Shown here: positions 1-5,593 of the stretch, one piece after another
Layout: each line of letters opens with the position of its first letter
Position numbering within the stretch: position 1 is the first letter of the stretch
Origin: JBBRSC01 sp038245795
Lineage (GTDB): Bacteria > Actinomycetota > Acidimicrobiia > Acidimicrobiales > Microtrichaceae
Direction: 5' to 3'
Assembly: GCA_038245795.1 (NCBI GenBank)
Contig: JBBRSC010000041.1
Location: 1 to 18,018, forward strand
DNA: 18,018 nucleotides
Notes under the pieces: generated by a model
What the model was told of the DNA's origin: nothing
The model's database searches: none
What the model saw: the letters and a program-made list of their open reading frames with translations, nothing else
Translations under genes and position numbers: made by a program

Positions 1-638
1 CGATTCAACAAACACGCATCGCCGCACGCCAGGTGCGCGACGGCGAGATCATGGGTGGGCATCACGATGGCGACACCGTCGGCCCGCAGCTCACTCAGCA
101 CCGCCAGCAACGCATCCTGTGTGGTCGAGTCGACGCCGTTGAACGGCTCGTCCAACAGTAGGAGCCGTGCTTGTTGGCAGATGGCACGAGCCAGCAGCAC
201 CCGCTGGCGTTGGCCGCCCGACAGCGTGCCGAATCGATCGTGCGCCCGATCCGACAATCCGACGCGCTCGAGCGCTTCGGCGGCGAGCACTTTGTCGGAT
301 CGGCGGAGGCGCCGTCCCCACCCAACCGATCGGTAGCGGCCCATCCTGACCACGTCGATGACGGTGACGGGGAACTCGCGATCGAGCTGATCGGCCTGCG
401 GGACGTAGGCGACGTGGCGCCGAGCCGAGACCGGATCAGTGCCGAGGACGGTGATCGAGCCTCGAGCCAGCGGAACGAGGCCGAGCGTGGCGCGAAGCAA
501 CGTCGATTTTCCAGCACCGTTGGGTCCAATGAGCGCCACGGAGTCGCCCGGGTAGACCACTGCCGAGACGCCCTCGACAGCTATCGCAGAATCGAAGACG
601 ACCGTCGCGTCGTCGAAGATCAGTGCGGGTTCGGACAT
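1..638 (-). CDS. Metal (Zn/Mn/Fe) ABC transporter ATP-binding protein, partial
   Basis: This is the ATPase of a metal-ion importer of the ZnuC/MntB/TroB type. It would power uptake of the metal delivered by the lipoprotein encoded just upstream. The frame is open to the window edge, so only the first 212 codons are visible and the C-terminus is missing. It starts at an ATG (MSEPALIFDD). Visible motifs are Walker A GPNGAGKST at residues 38-46, Q-loop Q81, signature LSGGQRQR at 139-146, Walker B LLLLDEP at 159-165 and switch His196 (MPTHDL). The gene begins only 7 nt after the stop of the substrate-binding gene, so the two are surely co-transcribed; a permease gene is expected next, outside the window. 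The family assignment is firm. Which metal is carried cannot be read from the ATPase. Confidence 0.93.
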   Translation of the reverse strand, partial: MSEPALIFDDATVVFDSAIAVEGVSAVVYPGDSVALIGPNGAGKSTLLRATLGLVPLARGSITVLGTDPVSARRHVAYVPQADQLDREFPVTVIDVVRMGRYRSVGWGRRLRRSDKVLAAEALERVGLSDRAHDRFGTLSGGQRQRVLLARAICQQARLLLLDEPFNGVDSTTQDALLAVLSELRADGVAIVMPTHDLAVAHLACGDACLLN

Positions 639-645
639 GGTTCGC

Positions 646-1587
646 CTACTTCAGCGCATTGACGATGGTCGACGTGTTGTGGCGCATCATCAGAAGATAG
701 GTCGCCCCGCTCGATCCGACCGGACCCAACGTGTCGCCGTAGAGCGACTCGTCGCCCTCGATCACCCGTACCCCTGCATCGCGGCCGATGGTTTCGGTGA
801 GCGATGGCGGGAGCGATGACTCGGCGAAGATGGCCTTGACTCCTGCGTCCTTGATCTGGGCGACGAGGTCCGTCACGTCGGCAGCCGACGGTTCGGCTGA
901 TGTATCGAAGCTGGGGATGACGGCCCCGACGAACGTGAGCCCGTAGCGATCGACGAAGTAGCCGAAGGCGTCGTGATTGGTGACGAGCTTCTTGTTGGCG
1001 AGCGTACCGATCTGCGCCGAAATGTCAGCGTCGAGGGTGTCCAGCTGTGCGCTGTAGGTGGTCTGATTCGCTCTGTAGATCGCGGTATTCGCGTCATCGG
1101 CCGCCACCAGCGCCTTGGTGATGTTCTCGACCATGATCTTGGCGTTCATCGGGTTGTGCCAGATGTGCGGATCCCCGGCCACCTCGTCTCCTGTGCCCTG
1201 CCGGATCGCCACATCGCTTGAGGCGTCGACGATCGTGGCCGTCGTGTCGGCCGCAGTGACGGCGGCATCCAGCCACTTGTCGAGACCCACACCGTTCTTG
1301 ACGATCACCCTCGCATCGCTCAGCGCCTTCTGCTCAGCGGGGCCGGGTTCGAAATCGTGAGGATCGACGTTCGGCTTGAGAAGGCCGACCAGCTTCACCT
1401 TGTCGCCGCCGATCATCCGCACGAAGTCCTGGAGCTGGGTGGTGGTCGCGACGACGGTGATCCTCGACGTGGCGTCGCCGGTCGTGGAAGTGGCCGTATC
1501 AGACCCGCAGCTCGAGAGAGCGAGCGCGAGAGCGATGGGGACGAGCGCGACACGGGAGACGAGTGGCGTCTGGCGGTTGTGTTTCAC
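646..1587 (-). CDS. Metal ABC transporter substrate-binding lipoprotein (TroA/ZnuA/MntC family)
   Basis: This 313-aa solute-binding lipoprotein captures a divalent metal outside the membrane and passes it to the cognate ABC importer. The start is GTG. A signal peptide ends in lipobox LSSC with Cys27 as the lipidated residue, followed by a short Ser/Thr-rich spacer. The family's metal site can be aligned: His77 (DPHDFEP), His141 (DPHIWHNP), His205 (TNHDAF) and Asp279 (EGDE). A three-His plus Asp site is the arrangement of TroA; Mn-type PsaA has Glu at the third position. By family precedent Zn, or Zn/Mn, is therefore favoured. There is no long His-rich loop like that of E. coli ZnuA. The gene is first in its operon, is followed at 7 nt by the ATPase, and is divergent from a DtxR-family regulator that probably controls it. 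Confidence 0.93.
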   Translation of the reverse strand: MKHNRQTPLVSRVALVPIALALALSSCGSDTATSTTGDATSRITVVATTTQLQDFVRMIGGDKVKLVGLLKPNVDPHDFEPGPAEQKALSDARVIVKNGVGLDKWLDAAVTAADTTATIVDASSDVAIRQGTGDEVAGDPHIWHNPMNAKIMVENITKALVAADDANTAIYRANQTTYSAQLDTLDADISAQIGTLANKKLVTNHDAFGYFVDRYGLTFVGAVIPSFDTSAEPSAADVTDLVAQIKDAGVKAIFAESSLPPSLTETIGRDAGVRVIEGDESLYGDTLGPVGSSGATYLLMMRHNTSTIVNALK

Positions 1588-1594
1588 ACAGTGA

Positions 1595-1600
1595 ACTCTA
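1595..1600 (-). promoter_or_regulatory. Candidate -10 box of the metal-uptake operon
   Basis: TAGAGT on the minus strand fits the actinobacterial TANNNT -10. It ends 7 nt before the GTG of the metal-binding lipoprotein gene, the spacing expected of a leaderless transcript. No clear -35 is visible, and no Shine-Dalgarno sequence precedes the GTG. Confidence 0.45.
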
Positions 1601-1637
1601 TCGGGAAATTAGAATGAGAACCACTCCCGTTATAGAG
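1596..1637. promoter_or_regulatory. Imperfect inverted repeat in the divergent metal-uptake/regulator spacer
   Basis: CTCTATCGGG (1596-1605) is mirrored by CCCGTTATAGAG (1626-1637), with two extra bases in the right arm and a 20-nt AT-richer centre. The left arm overlaps the candidate -10 of the lipoprotein gene. The position, between a metal-uptake operon and a divergent DtxR-family gene, suits a metalloregulator site, but the sequence does not match a DtxR/IdeR or Zur consensus I can name. It may partly reflect two promoter-like boxes facing opposite ways. Confidence 0.35.
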
Positions 1638-1697
1638 CGGCGAGATTCGTCTCATGGGCGAGCCGGAACACGAGGGAACGCTTTGGGTCGTCGGCGG

Positions 1698-1703
1698 TAG
1701 GCT
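1698..1703 (+). promoter_or_regulatory. Candidate -10 box of the DtxR-family gene
   Basis: TAGGCT (TANNNT) lies 7 nt upstream of the ATG at 1711, consistent with leaderless transcription. The overlapping GGTAGG at 1696-1701 could instead serve as a ribosome binding site with 9-nt spacing. The two readings exclude each other but both support the start at 1711, not 1654. Confidence 0.4.
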
Positions 1704-1710
1704 GCATGAC

Positions 1711-2364
1711 ATGGCTGAGTGGCACCCTGCGTTCGAGGAGTACTGCGAGACCATTTTCGAGCTTGCCGAGGATGATGTCACGGTGCTTCAGGCCCGAATC
1801 GCCGAGCGGATGGACGTTTCCCGGCCGTCGGTCTCGGAGATGATCAAGCGGCTCGATGCCGAGGGTCTCGTGAACCTGTCCGGCAACGTCATCTCGTTGA
1901 CCATCGCCGGACGGTCCTTGGCAGAGAGCGTCGTTCGCCGACACCGTCTGGCCGAGCGCTTCATGGTGGACATGCTCGGATTGTCGTGGACAACCGCGCA
2001 CCAGGAAGCCGGCAAGTGGGAACACGTCATTTCCCAGGTGGTCGAAGAGGCGATGATCCGGGTTCTCGGCGATCCCACGACCTGTCCCCACGGCAATCCC
2101 ATCCCCGGCAGCGCCTACCTGGCGCCGGACACGATCGCCCTGGCGAGCGTTGCCGTCGGTACGGAGTTCATCGTGCGCCGGATCCCGGAGGCACTCGAGT
2201 TCGAGCCGGGGGTATTGCAGTTCCTCGAGGACGCGCACCTGTTGCCGGGTCGATCAGGTCGCGTCACTGCCTCCGCTCCTGATGGCACCACGACCGTCGA
2301 AGTGGATGGCCGAACGCTCGGTGTGGGTCCTTTTGCGAGCGAGCGGATCCTGGTCAGCGCCTGA
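1711..2364 (+). CDS. DtxR/MntR-family metal-dependent transcriptional repressor
   Basis: This is a 217-aa metal-sensing repressor, expected to bind DNA when loaded with Fe, Mn or Zn. From the chosen start (MAEWHPAFEEY) it aligns without gaps to the DtxR N-terminus. The frame extends upstream to an ATG at 1654, but those 19 residues look non-conserved. Residues 1-60 form the winged helix (recognition segment SRPSVSEMIKRL). The dimerisation and metal domain follows, with His78, Glu82, His97, Glu104 and His105, then the CPHGNPIPG motif at 125-133. The last 60 or so residues match the SH3-like C-terminal domain. Two DtxR ligand positions differ: Met10 is Glu10, and the Cys102 equivalent is Gly101. 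Glu10 with Glu13 is closer to the acidic pair of MntR. The divergent position beside a metal importer suggests it regulates that operon; the metal is uncertain. Confidence 0.9.
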   Translation: MAEWHPAFEEYCETIFELAEDDVTVLQARIAERMDVSRPSVSEMIKRLDAEGLVNLSGNVISLTIAGRSLAESVVRRHRLAERFMVDMLGLSWTTAHQEAGKWEHVISQVVEEAMIRVLGDPTTCPHGNPIPGSAYLAPDTIALASVAVGTEFIVRRIPEALEFEPGVLQFLEDAHLLPGRSGRVTASAPDGTTTVEVDGRTLGVGPFASERILVSA

Positions 2365-2465
2365 CTTCGGCGGGAAGCGGTCAGCGCCTGACTTCGGCGG
2401 GAAGCGGTCAGCGCCTGACTTCGGCGGGAAGCGGTCAGCGCCTGACTTCGGCGGGAAGCGGTCAG
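2352..2465. repeat. Four perfect 27-bp tandem repeats plus a 6-bp partial copy, between convergent genes
   Basis: Units lie at 2352-2378, 2379-2405, 2406-2432 and 2433-2459, followed by partial GGTCAG at 2460-2465. All four are identical. Each starts GGTCAGCGCCTGAC, containing the palindrome GTCAG-CGC-CTGAC, and continues with CTTC-GGCGG-GAAG, a second small inverted repeat, so each copy can fold. The TGA of the DtxR-family gene is in the first unit and the stop of bfr (TCA on the plus strand) is in the partial copy. There are no spacers, so this is a minisatellite and not a CRISPR array. It could work as a bidirectional terminator, though no T-tract is present. Confidence 0.95.
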
Positions 2466-2932
2466 GAGTGGATGTGCTCGGACAGGTAGGCCACGTGGCC
2501 GAGTTGTCGGATCGTCTCGAGCTGCGTCTCGAGCCAGTCACAGTGCTCTTCCTCGGATCGGAGAATCTCCTCCAGGATGGAGCGAGTTCCGTTGTCGCCG
2601 GCAGCGACACACGCCGCGATGCCCCGATTGAGTCGTTCGATGGCTGCGTACTCGACGGCGAGATCGTTCTCGAACTGTTCGGGCACCGTCTCTCCCACGT
2701 GGAGCGGCAGCAGGCGTTGCAGATTGGGCACACCATCGAAGTAGAGGACCCGTTCGATGAGTGTCTCCGCATGACGCATCTCGTCGATCGACTCGGATCG
2801 GGTGTACTCAGCGAGCTTCTTGTAGCCCCAGTTGTCGCACATCTTGGCGTGGATGAAGTACTGGTTGACCGCGGTCAGTTCAGCAGTGAGGACCTCGTTG
2901 AGGAGTTCGATGATCTCGGGATTGCCCTGCAT
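2462..2932 (-). CDS. bfr: Bacterioferritin
   Basis: This 156-aa, haem-binding iron-storage subunit oxidises Fe(II) and stores the ferric mineral in a 24-mer shell. The start is the ATG at 2932 (MQGNPEIIELLNEV); the frame continues 21 codons upstream but that part overlaps the end of bfd and is not family-like. With this start the numbering matches classical Bfr exactly: ferroxidase ligands Glu18, Glu51, His54, Glu94, Glu127 and His130, and haem ligand Met52 (DEMRHAE). Length is that of typical Bfr (about 158 aa). It lies 25 nt downstream of bfd, and an AAAGG about 10 nt before the ATG can act as ribosome binding site. It is convergent with the DtxR-family gene and its stop codon is in the 27-bp repeat array. 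Confidence 0.96.
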   Translation of the reverse strand: MQGNPEIIELLNEVLTAELTAVNQYFIHAKMCDNWGYKKLAEYTRSESIDEMRHAETLIERVLYFDGVPNLQRLLPLHVGETVPEQFENDLAVEYAAIERLNRGIAACVAAGDNGTRSILEEILRSEEEHCDWLETQLETIRQLGHVAYLSEHIHS

Positions 2933-2957
2933 AGAGAGGGACCTTTCGGGTTGGCAC

Positions 2958-3155
2958 TCACGCAGCCGAGGAGGTGGACCGCACGCTGAGGACACGTTCT
3001 ATCGCGAGAAGCGACTCGATGGTCGGAGCGCAGGAACCGCAGTTGCCAGACGCCCGGCACATCGCCGTGACATCTTCGACGCAGTTTGCGCCTGCTGAGA
3101 TGGCGGCGCGCACCGTGCGGTCGCTGATGCCGTGACAGGAGCACACGTAGGCCAT
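2958..3155 (-). CDS. bfd: Bacterioferritin-associated ferredoxin (BFD-like [2Fe-2S] protein)
   Basis: This 65-aa protein is expected to bind a [2Fe-2S] cluster and pass electrons to the bacterioferritin haem to release stored iron. It has the BFD pattern: Cys5-x-Cys7 (VCSCHGISD) and Cys39-x-x-Cys42 (NCGSC), matching the four cluster ligands of E. coli Bfd. Two more cysteines, Cys25 and Cys33, are present. The residues after about 45 are a short non-conserved tail. It is the first gene of a bfd-bfr pair, with bfr 25 nt downstream, which strongly supports the role. The ATG is preceded by a -10-like box at 6 nt and a perfect palindrome, so iron-responsive control is likely. Confidence 0.92.
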   Translation of the reverse strand: MAYVCSCHGISDRTVRAAISAGANCVEDVTAMCRASGNCGSCAPTIESLLAIERVLSVRSTSSAA

Positions 3156-3157
3156 GA

Positions 3158-3175
3158 CGTAAGGGTACCCTTACG
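3158..3175. promoter_or_regulatory. Perfect 18-bp palindrome, candidate iron-regulator operator of bfd-bfr
   Basis: CGTAAGGGTACCCTTACG is a perfect palindrome ending 2 nt before the bfd ATG. It covers the candidate -10 box, a position from which a bound protein would block transcription. The AAGG...CCTT half-sites recall, but do not match, the DtxR/IdeR consensus TTAGGTTAGGCTAACCTAA. That an iron or other metal regulator binds here is inference from the sequence and the downstream genes. Confidence 0.7.
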
Positions 3176-3191
3176 CATTCGTTGAAGGCAA
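3162..3191 (-). promoter_or_regulatory. Candidate promoter of bfd-bfr
   Basis: On the minus strand, TTGCCT (3191-3186) is followed after 18 nt by TACCCT (3167-3162), and the bfd ATG comes 6 nt later. This spacing predicts a leaderless transcript. The -10 is embedded in the palindrome at 3158-3175. The rest of the 87-nt gap up to the stop of the thioredoxin-like gene shows no strong terminator. Confidence 0.5.
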
Positions 3192-3242
3192 CCAATCTTT
3201 CAGTGCAGTGGGTGACCAACCCGAGCTGGTTCTCAGCGGGCG

Positions 3243-4004
3243 TCAGGACCGCGCCGCACTTGCGAGTGCATCGAGCACGTCGGTGGGTTGTTCGCCGCTG
3301 GCGCGCAGCGCAAGCGTGGCATCGGCCCGCACGGCAGCCATCATCGGAAACCCGGTGAGCCCGAAGGCTGTCGCCGCTGACGAATCGGCGTCATCAACCA
3401 GCACCGAGCCGGTGAATTTGAACCCCGACAACCATCGCGACGGCGGATAGTTCGGTCGGTCCGGATCGATGGCAGTCAGGACTACGACGACCTCAACGCC
3501 CTGAGCGGCGGCCGTGGTCATCCAATCGACGATCACCGGCAGCTCATCGTTGCAGTGCGGACACCAGTGTGCCGCGAAGATCACCAGCGTCGGCTTCCCG
3601 GCGATGGGAACAGTGCCTGGCTCACCCGATGAGTTGGTGCCCACGAGTGTCGGGACAACGGCCCCCAGTGACGAGTCAGGAACCCCGTCGGCCCCCACTT
3701 CCGCCAGCGGATCGCCGGTGATGGAGACAGTTCCCAGCTCGACCGTATTGGCGGCGGTTGGGGATGTGGTGGCGGTCGGGGATGTGGTCGTGGAGCGCGA
3801 CGGCCGAGAGGTGGTGCCCCGTTGGCTGCCCGGGCCGGTGCTCTGCTCGGTCGTCGTCGAGAGGGTGAGCGTTCGTGAGATCGCCGTCTCGCTGTCGTTG
3901 CCGGACAACACCACGATGGTGCCGATGATCAGACCAACTGCCACAACTGCGGCGACCCCCACCACGATCGTGCCCCGTCGGGACGCGCCATCACTTGTCG
4001 TCAC
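3243..4004 (-). CDS. Membrane-anchored thioredoxin-fold protein with CPHC active site (DsbA/TlpA-like), copy 2
   Basis: A 253-aa protein with one N-terminal membrane helix (about 12-34), a long Ser/Thr/Pro-rich linker (about 40-88) and an extracytoplasmic thioredoxin-like domain (about 110-253). The active site is Cys148-Pro-His-Cys151 in AAHWCPHCNDELP, the dipeptide of oxidising DsbA enzymes, and the cis-proline is Pro220 (GFPMM). The domain has thioredoxin/TlpA size without room for the large helical insert of DsbA. It is clearly a paralogue of the gene immediately upstream (shared FAAHWCPHCN and NxPPxxWL segments) and lies 18 nt behind it, downstream of dsbB. Probable role: thiol oxidation or exchange on exported proteins, recharged by DsbB. 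The start is GTG (MTTSDGASRR); upstream ribosome binding signal is weak. Confidence 0.87.
   Translation of the reverse strand: MTTSDGASRRGTIVVGVAAVVAVGLIIGTIVVLSGNDSETAISRTLTLSTTTEQSTGPGSQRGTTSRPSRSTTTSPTATTSPTAANTVELGTVSITGDPLAEVGADGVPDSSLGAVVPTLVGTNSSGEPGTVPIAGKPTLVIFAAHWCPHCNDELPVIVDWMTTAAAQGVEVVVVLTAIDPDRPNYPPSRWLSGFKFTGSVLVDDADSSAATAFGLTGFPMMAAVRADATLALRASGEQPTDVLDALASAARS
3753..3788. repeat. Two 18-bp near-identical tandem units in the linker of the thioredoxin-like gene
   Basis: Units 3753-3770 and 3771-3788 differ at one base and encode duplicated TTSPTA in the linker of the thioredoxin-fold protein. They lengthen a low-complexity tether outside the membrane, probably by replication slippage. 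Confidence 0.85.
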
Positions 4005-4022
4005 CTTGGATCTCTGCGATTC

Positions 4023-4787
4023 TCAGCCTGCGTTGGTGCTGCCGACCGCGGGCTTGATCTTGTCGAAGAGCTCCTGCAGCTTCTCTTTCGGTTGCTCGCC
4101 ACTCGTTCGGGCCTTCACCAGGCCGTCGGCGCCGATGAAGACCATGGTCGGGAAGCCGGTCACCCCGTAGGCAGCCGCCAGCGAGTTGTTCTTGTCATCG
4201 GCGATGGTCTTCCATTTCCATCCCATTTTCCCCTTCAACCAGGTCTCCGGAGGAAAGTTGGGTTTCGACTCGTCGGAGCTGGTGGCCACCGCAACGTTGT
4301 CGATCCCTTTCGCCGCGCCATCGTTGATCATGCCGCTGATGATCGGGATCTCGGCGTTGCAATGGGGGCACCAGTGGGCGGCGAAGACGATCATGGTGGG
4401 CTTGCCGGCCACGAGCAGGTCGGTCGGTGTGCCGTCGAAGTACTTGCCTGAGACCCCTGGCGCGGGCAGACCAAGTGAGGTGTCGGCCACCTCGGGGTTC
4501 GATGGCGCATCGGGGAGCGCGGTCCCATTGACCTTGACGTCTTGGAACTGACGGGCCGCGTCGGTCGTTGAGATGTCCGGGTTGCCATTCGAGGACACGA
4601 CGAACAACAGCGCGATGACCGCAATCACGGCCAGCGACGCACCGACGAGGATGTAGGTGCTCCGATTGTTCTTGACCGGCACCGGTTGTTTGCCCTGCGG
4701 TCGCGGCGCGGTCTTGGTGCGCTTGGGGGTGCCGGGTTCCTGGGTGGCACTCGGATTGGCTCTCCGTTGAGGGCTGGACTGGGCCAT
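4023..4787 (-). CDS. Membrane-anchored thioredoxin-fold protein with CPHC active site (DsbA/TlpA-like), copy 1
   Basis: A 254-aa paralogue of the next gene. A basic, Pro-rich cytoplasmic N-terminus (1-43) precedes one membrane helix (about 44-65), a short linker and a thioredoxin-like domain with active site Cys140-Pro-His-Cys143 (AAHWCPHCNAEIP) and cis-Pro213 (GFPTMVF). The CPHC dipeptide is that of DsbA and implies an oxidant, not a reductant like ResA or cytosolic thioredoxin; the redox role itself is inferred. GGAG (plus-strand CTCC at 4797-4800) 9 nt before the ATG is a convincing ribosome binding site. The gene is second in the dsbB operon, 88 nt behind dsbB. Copies 1 and 2 differ most in linker length and charge, which suggests different clients or reach from the membrane. 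Confidence 0.88.
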   Translation of the reverse strand: MAQSSPQRRANPSATQEPGTPKRTKTAPRPQGKQPVPVKNNRSTYILVGASLAVIAVIALLFVVSSNGNPDISTTDAARQFQDVKVNGTALPDAPSNPEVADTSLGLPAPGVSGKYFDGTPTDLLVAGKPTMIVFAAHWCPHCNAEIPIISGMINDGAAKGIDNVAVATSSDESKPNFPPETWLKGKMGWKWKTIADDKNNSLAAAYGVTGFPTMVFIGADGLVKARTSGEQPKEKLQELFDKIKPAVGSTNAG

Positions 4788-4847
4788 GTCGGCGTACTCC
4801 GTTGTCGTGTCGCGAGGGTCAGGTCGCGGGTTGGTGGGGTATGGGTG

Positions 4848-4862
4848 CTCGCTCGCAGCGAG
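4848..4862. other. Small hairpin between dsbB and the first thioredoxin-like gene
   Basis: CTCGCT and AGCGAG form a perfect 6-bp stem around a CGC loop in the 88-nt gap. It has no T-tract on either strand, so it is a poor terminator; an RNA processing or stability element within the operon is possible. Nothing else is seen in this gap except the ribosome binding site at 4797-4800. Confidence 0.4.
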
Positions 4863-4875
4863 TGTCAGCAGGCCT

Positions 4876-5517
4876 TCAGTGTGTCAGCTCGGTGGCTGCC
4901 GGCGCGAGCAGGCCAGCCTCGGCCGACTCAAAATCATCGAACTCATCCAGCTCGGCGTCCTCGTCCCAGCTGGCAACGGTTGCCGCAGGAACCACGTTCA
5001 GCAGCAACACGATGACCGACGCGAACCCCACCAGCGCCATGGAGGGCACAGTGACCCAGCCGCCGAGCTTGTCGATGTAGCGGAGTGCGCACGAGGGCCC
5101 GGTCTTGAGACACGCCTCGCTCTCCTCGACGAACCCCCGCTCCAGCAGCACGTGGTAGATCGAGATGGCGCCACCGATCGTGGCCAACACGATCCCCGCC
5201 CACTTGGCCCCGAGATCCCGTCGGATCCAGCCGACAATCAACACCACGGCGAGCGGGTACATCATCGTGCGCTGGAACCAACAGAACCGGCACGGCTCGT
5301 AATTCGCGATTTCCGAGAGGTAGAGGCTGCCGAGCGAGCAGGTCGTGGCGATCATGGCGGCGCCGCCCATGAAGGTCAGGCTCTGCGAGTCGCGAAATTT
5401 CCGGGCACCCGCAGATCCGGTGAGGGACATCACGAGTACCGCGGCCATTGCCAGGGCGATGAGGACCGACACCACGGTGAGTGCCGCAAAGACGTTGGCC
5501 GCCTGATCACGTGACAT
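4876..5517 (-). CDS. dsbB: DsbB-family thiol:quinone oxidoreductase
   Basis: A 213-aa polytopic membrane protein that would reoxidise a DsbA-type partner and pass electrons to quinone. Several hydrophobic segments (about 9-32, 48-70, 84-98, 106-124 and 156-178) flank the two cysteine pairs expected of the family: Cys76-Arg-Phe-Cys79 in EPCRFCWFQR, followed by the conserved Arg, and Cys136/Cys143 in an extracytoplasmic loop (EACLKTGPSC). The C-terminal 35 residues are acidic and non-conserved. It leads an operon with two CPHC thioredoxin-fold proteins, its likely substrates. It starts at an ATG 6 nt after a TAGAGT box. Most studied actinobacteria use VKOR for this step, so DsbB here is noteworthy. 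BdbC is the equivalent Bacillus name. Confidence 0.93.
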   Translation of the reverse strand: MSRDQAANVFAALTVVSVLIALAMAAVLVMSLTGSAGARKFRDSQSLTFMGGAAMIATTCSLGSLYLSEIANYEPCRFCWFQRTMMYPLAVVLIVGWIRRDLGAKWAGIVLATIGGAISIYHVLLERGFVEESEACLKTGPSCALRYIDKLGGWVTVPSMALVGFASVIVLLLNVVPAATVASWDEDAELDEFDDFESAEAGLLAPAATELTH

Positions 5518-5523
5518 CGCCCC

Positions 5524-5554
5524 ACTCTACGGATCCACCTCGTCAGTCAGGCAA
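5524..5554 (-). promoter_or_regulatory. Candidate promoter of the dsbB operon
   Basis: On the minus strand, TAGAGT (5529-5524) is 6 nt before the dsbB ATG. TTGCCT (5554-5549) lies upstream with a rather long 19-nt spacer. A leaderless transcript is predicted. The palindrome at 5556-5575 sits directly upstream of the -35, so the regulator of the divergent gene might also affect dsbB. Confidence 0.42.
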
Positions 5555-5555
5555 C

Positions 5556-5575
5556 AACTAGAACGCGTTCCAGTT
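5556..5575. promoter_or_regulatory. 20-bp palindromic operator candidate (fits KstR-type consensus)
   Basis: AACTAGAACGCGTTCCAGTT is symmetric except for one base pair (A5560/C5571). Its 14-bp core at 5559-5572, TAGAACGCGTTCCA, fits TnnAACnnGTTnnA, the consensus published for the TetR-family sterol regulator KstR of mycobacteria. It covers the candidate -35 region of the flavin oxidoreductase gene, a position that suits repression. No TetR gene is in this window, so the identity of the regulator is inference. Confidence 0.65.
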
Positions 5576-5587
5576 TTGCCGTACGCT
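5559..5587 (+). promoter_or_regulatory. Candidate promoter of the flavin oxidoreductase gene
   Basis: TACGCT at 5582-5587 (TANNNT) is 6 nt before the ATG at 5594. A -35 position 17 nt upstream holds TAGAAC, inside the palindrome. There is no Shine-Dalgarno sequence before the ATG, so a leaderless mRNA is likely. Confidence 0.45.
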
Positions 5588-5593
5588 TGTCCC

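Noticed and set aside
1608..1625. Zur or IdeR box in the metal-importer promoter
   Set aside because: The centre of the spacer (ATTAGAATGAGAACC) is not palindromic and matches neither consensus well enough to name.
2352..2465. CRISPR array
   Set aside because: The 27-bp units are directly contiguous with no unique spacers and no cas genes are nearby; it is a tandem repeat.
2150..2989. Plus-strand reading frame with a repeated SAPDFGGKR peptide
   Set aside because: It runs through the repeat array and antisense to bfr, out of frame with the DtxR-family gene. The peptide repeat only reflects the DNA repeat.
4876..5514. Plus-strand frame opposite dsbB
   Set aside because: The opposite strand encodes a clear DsbB with both cysteine pairs and membrane helices; the plus frame is His/Arg/Glu-rich without domains.
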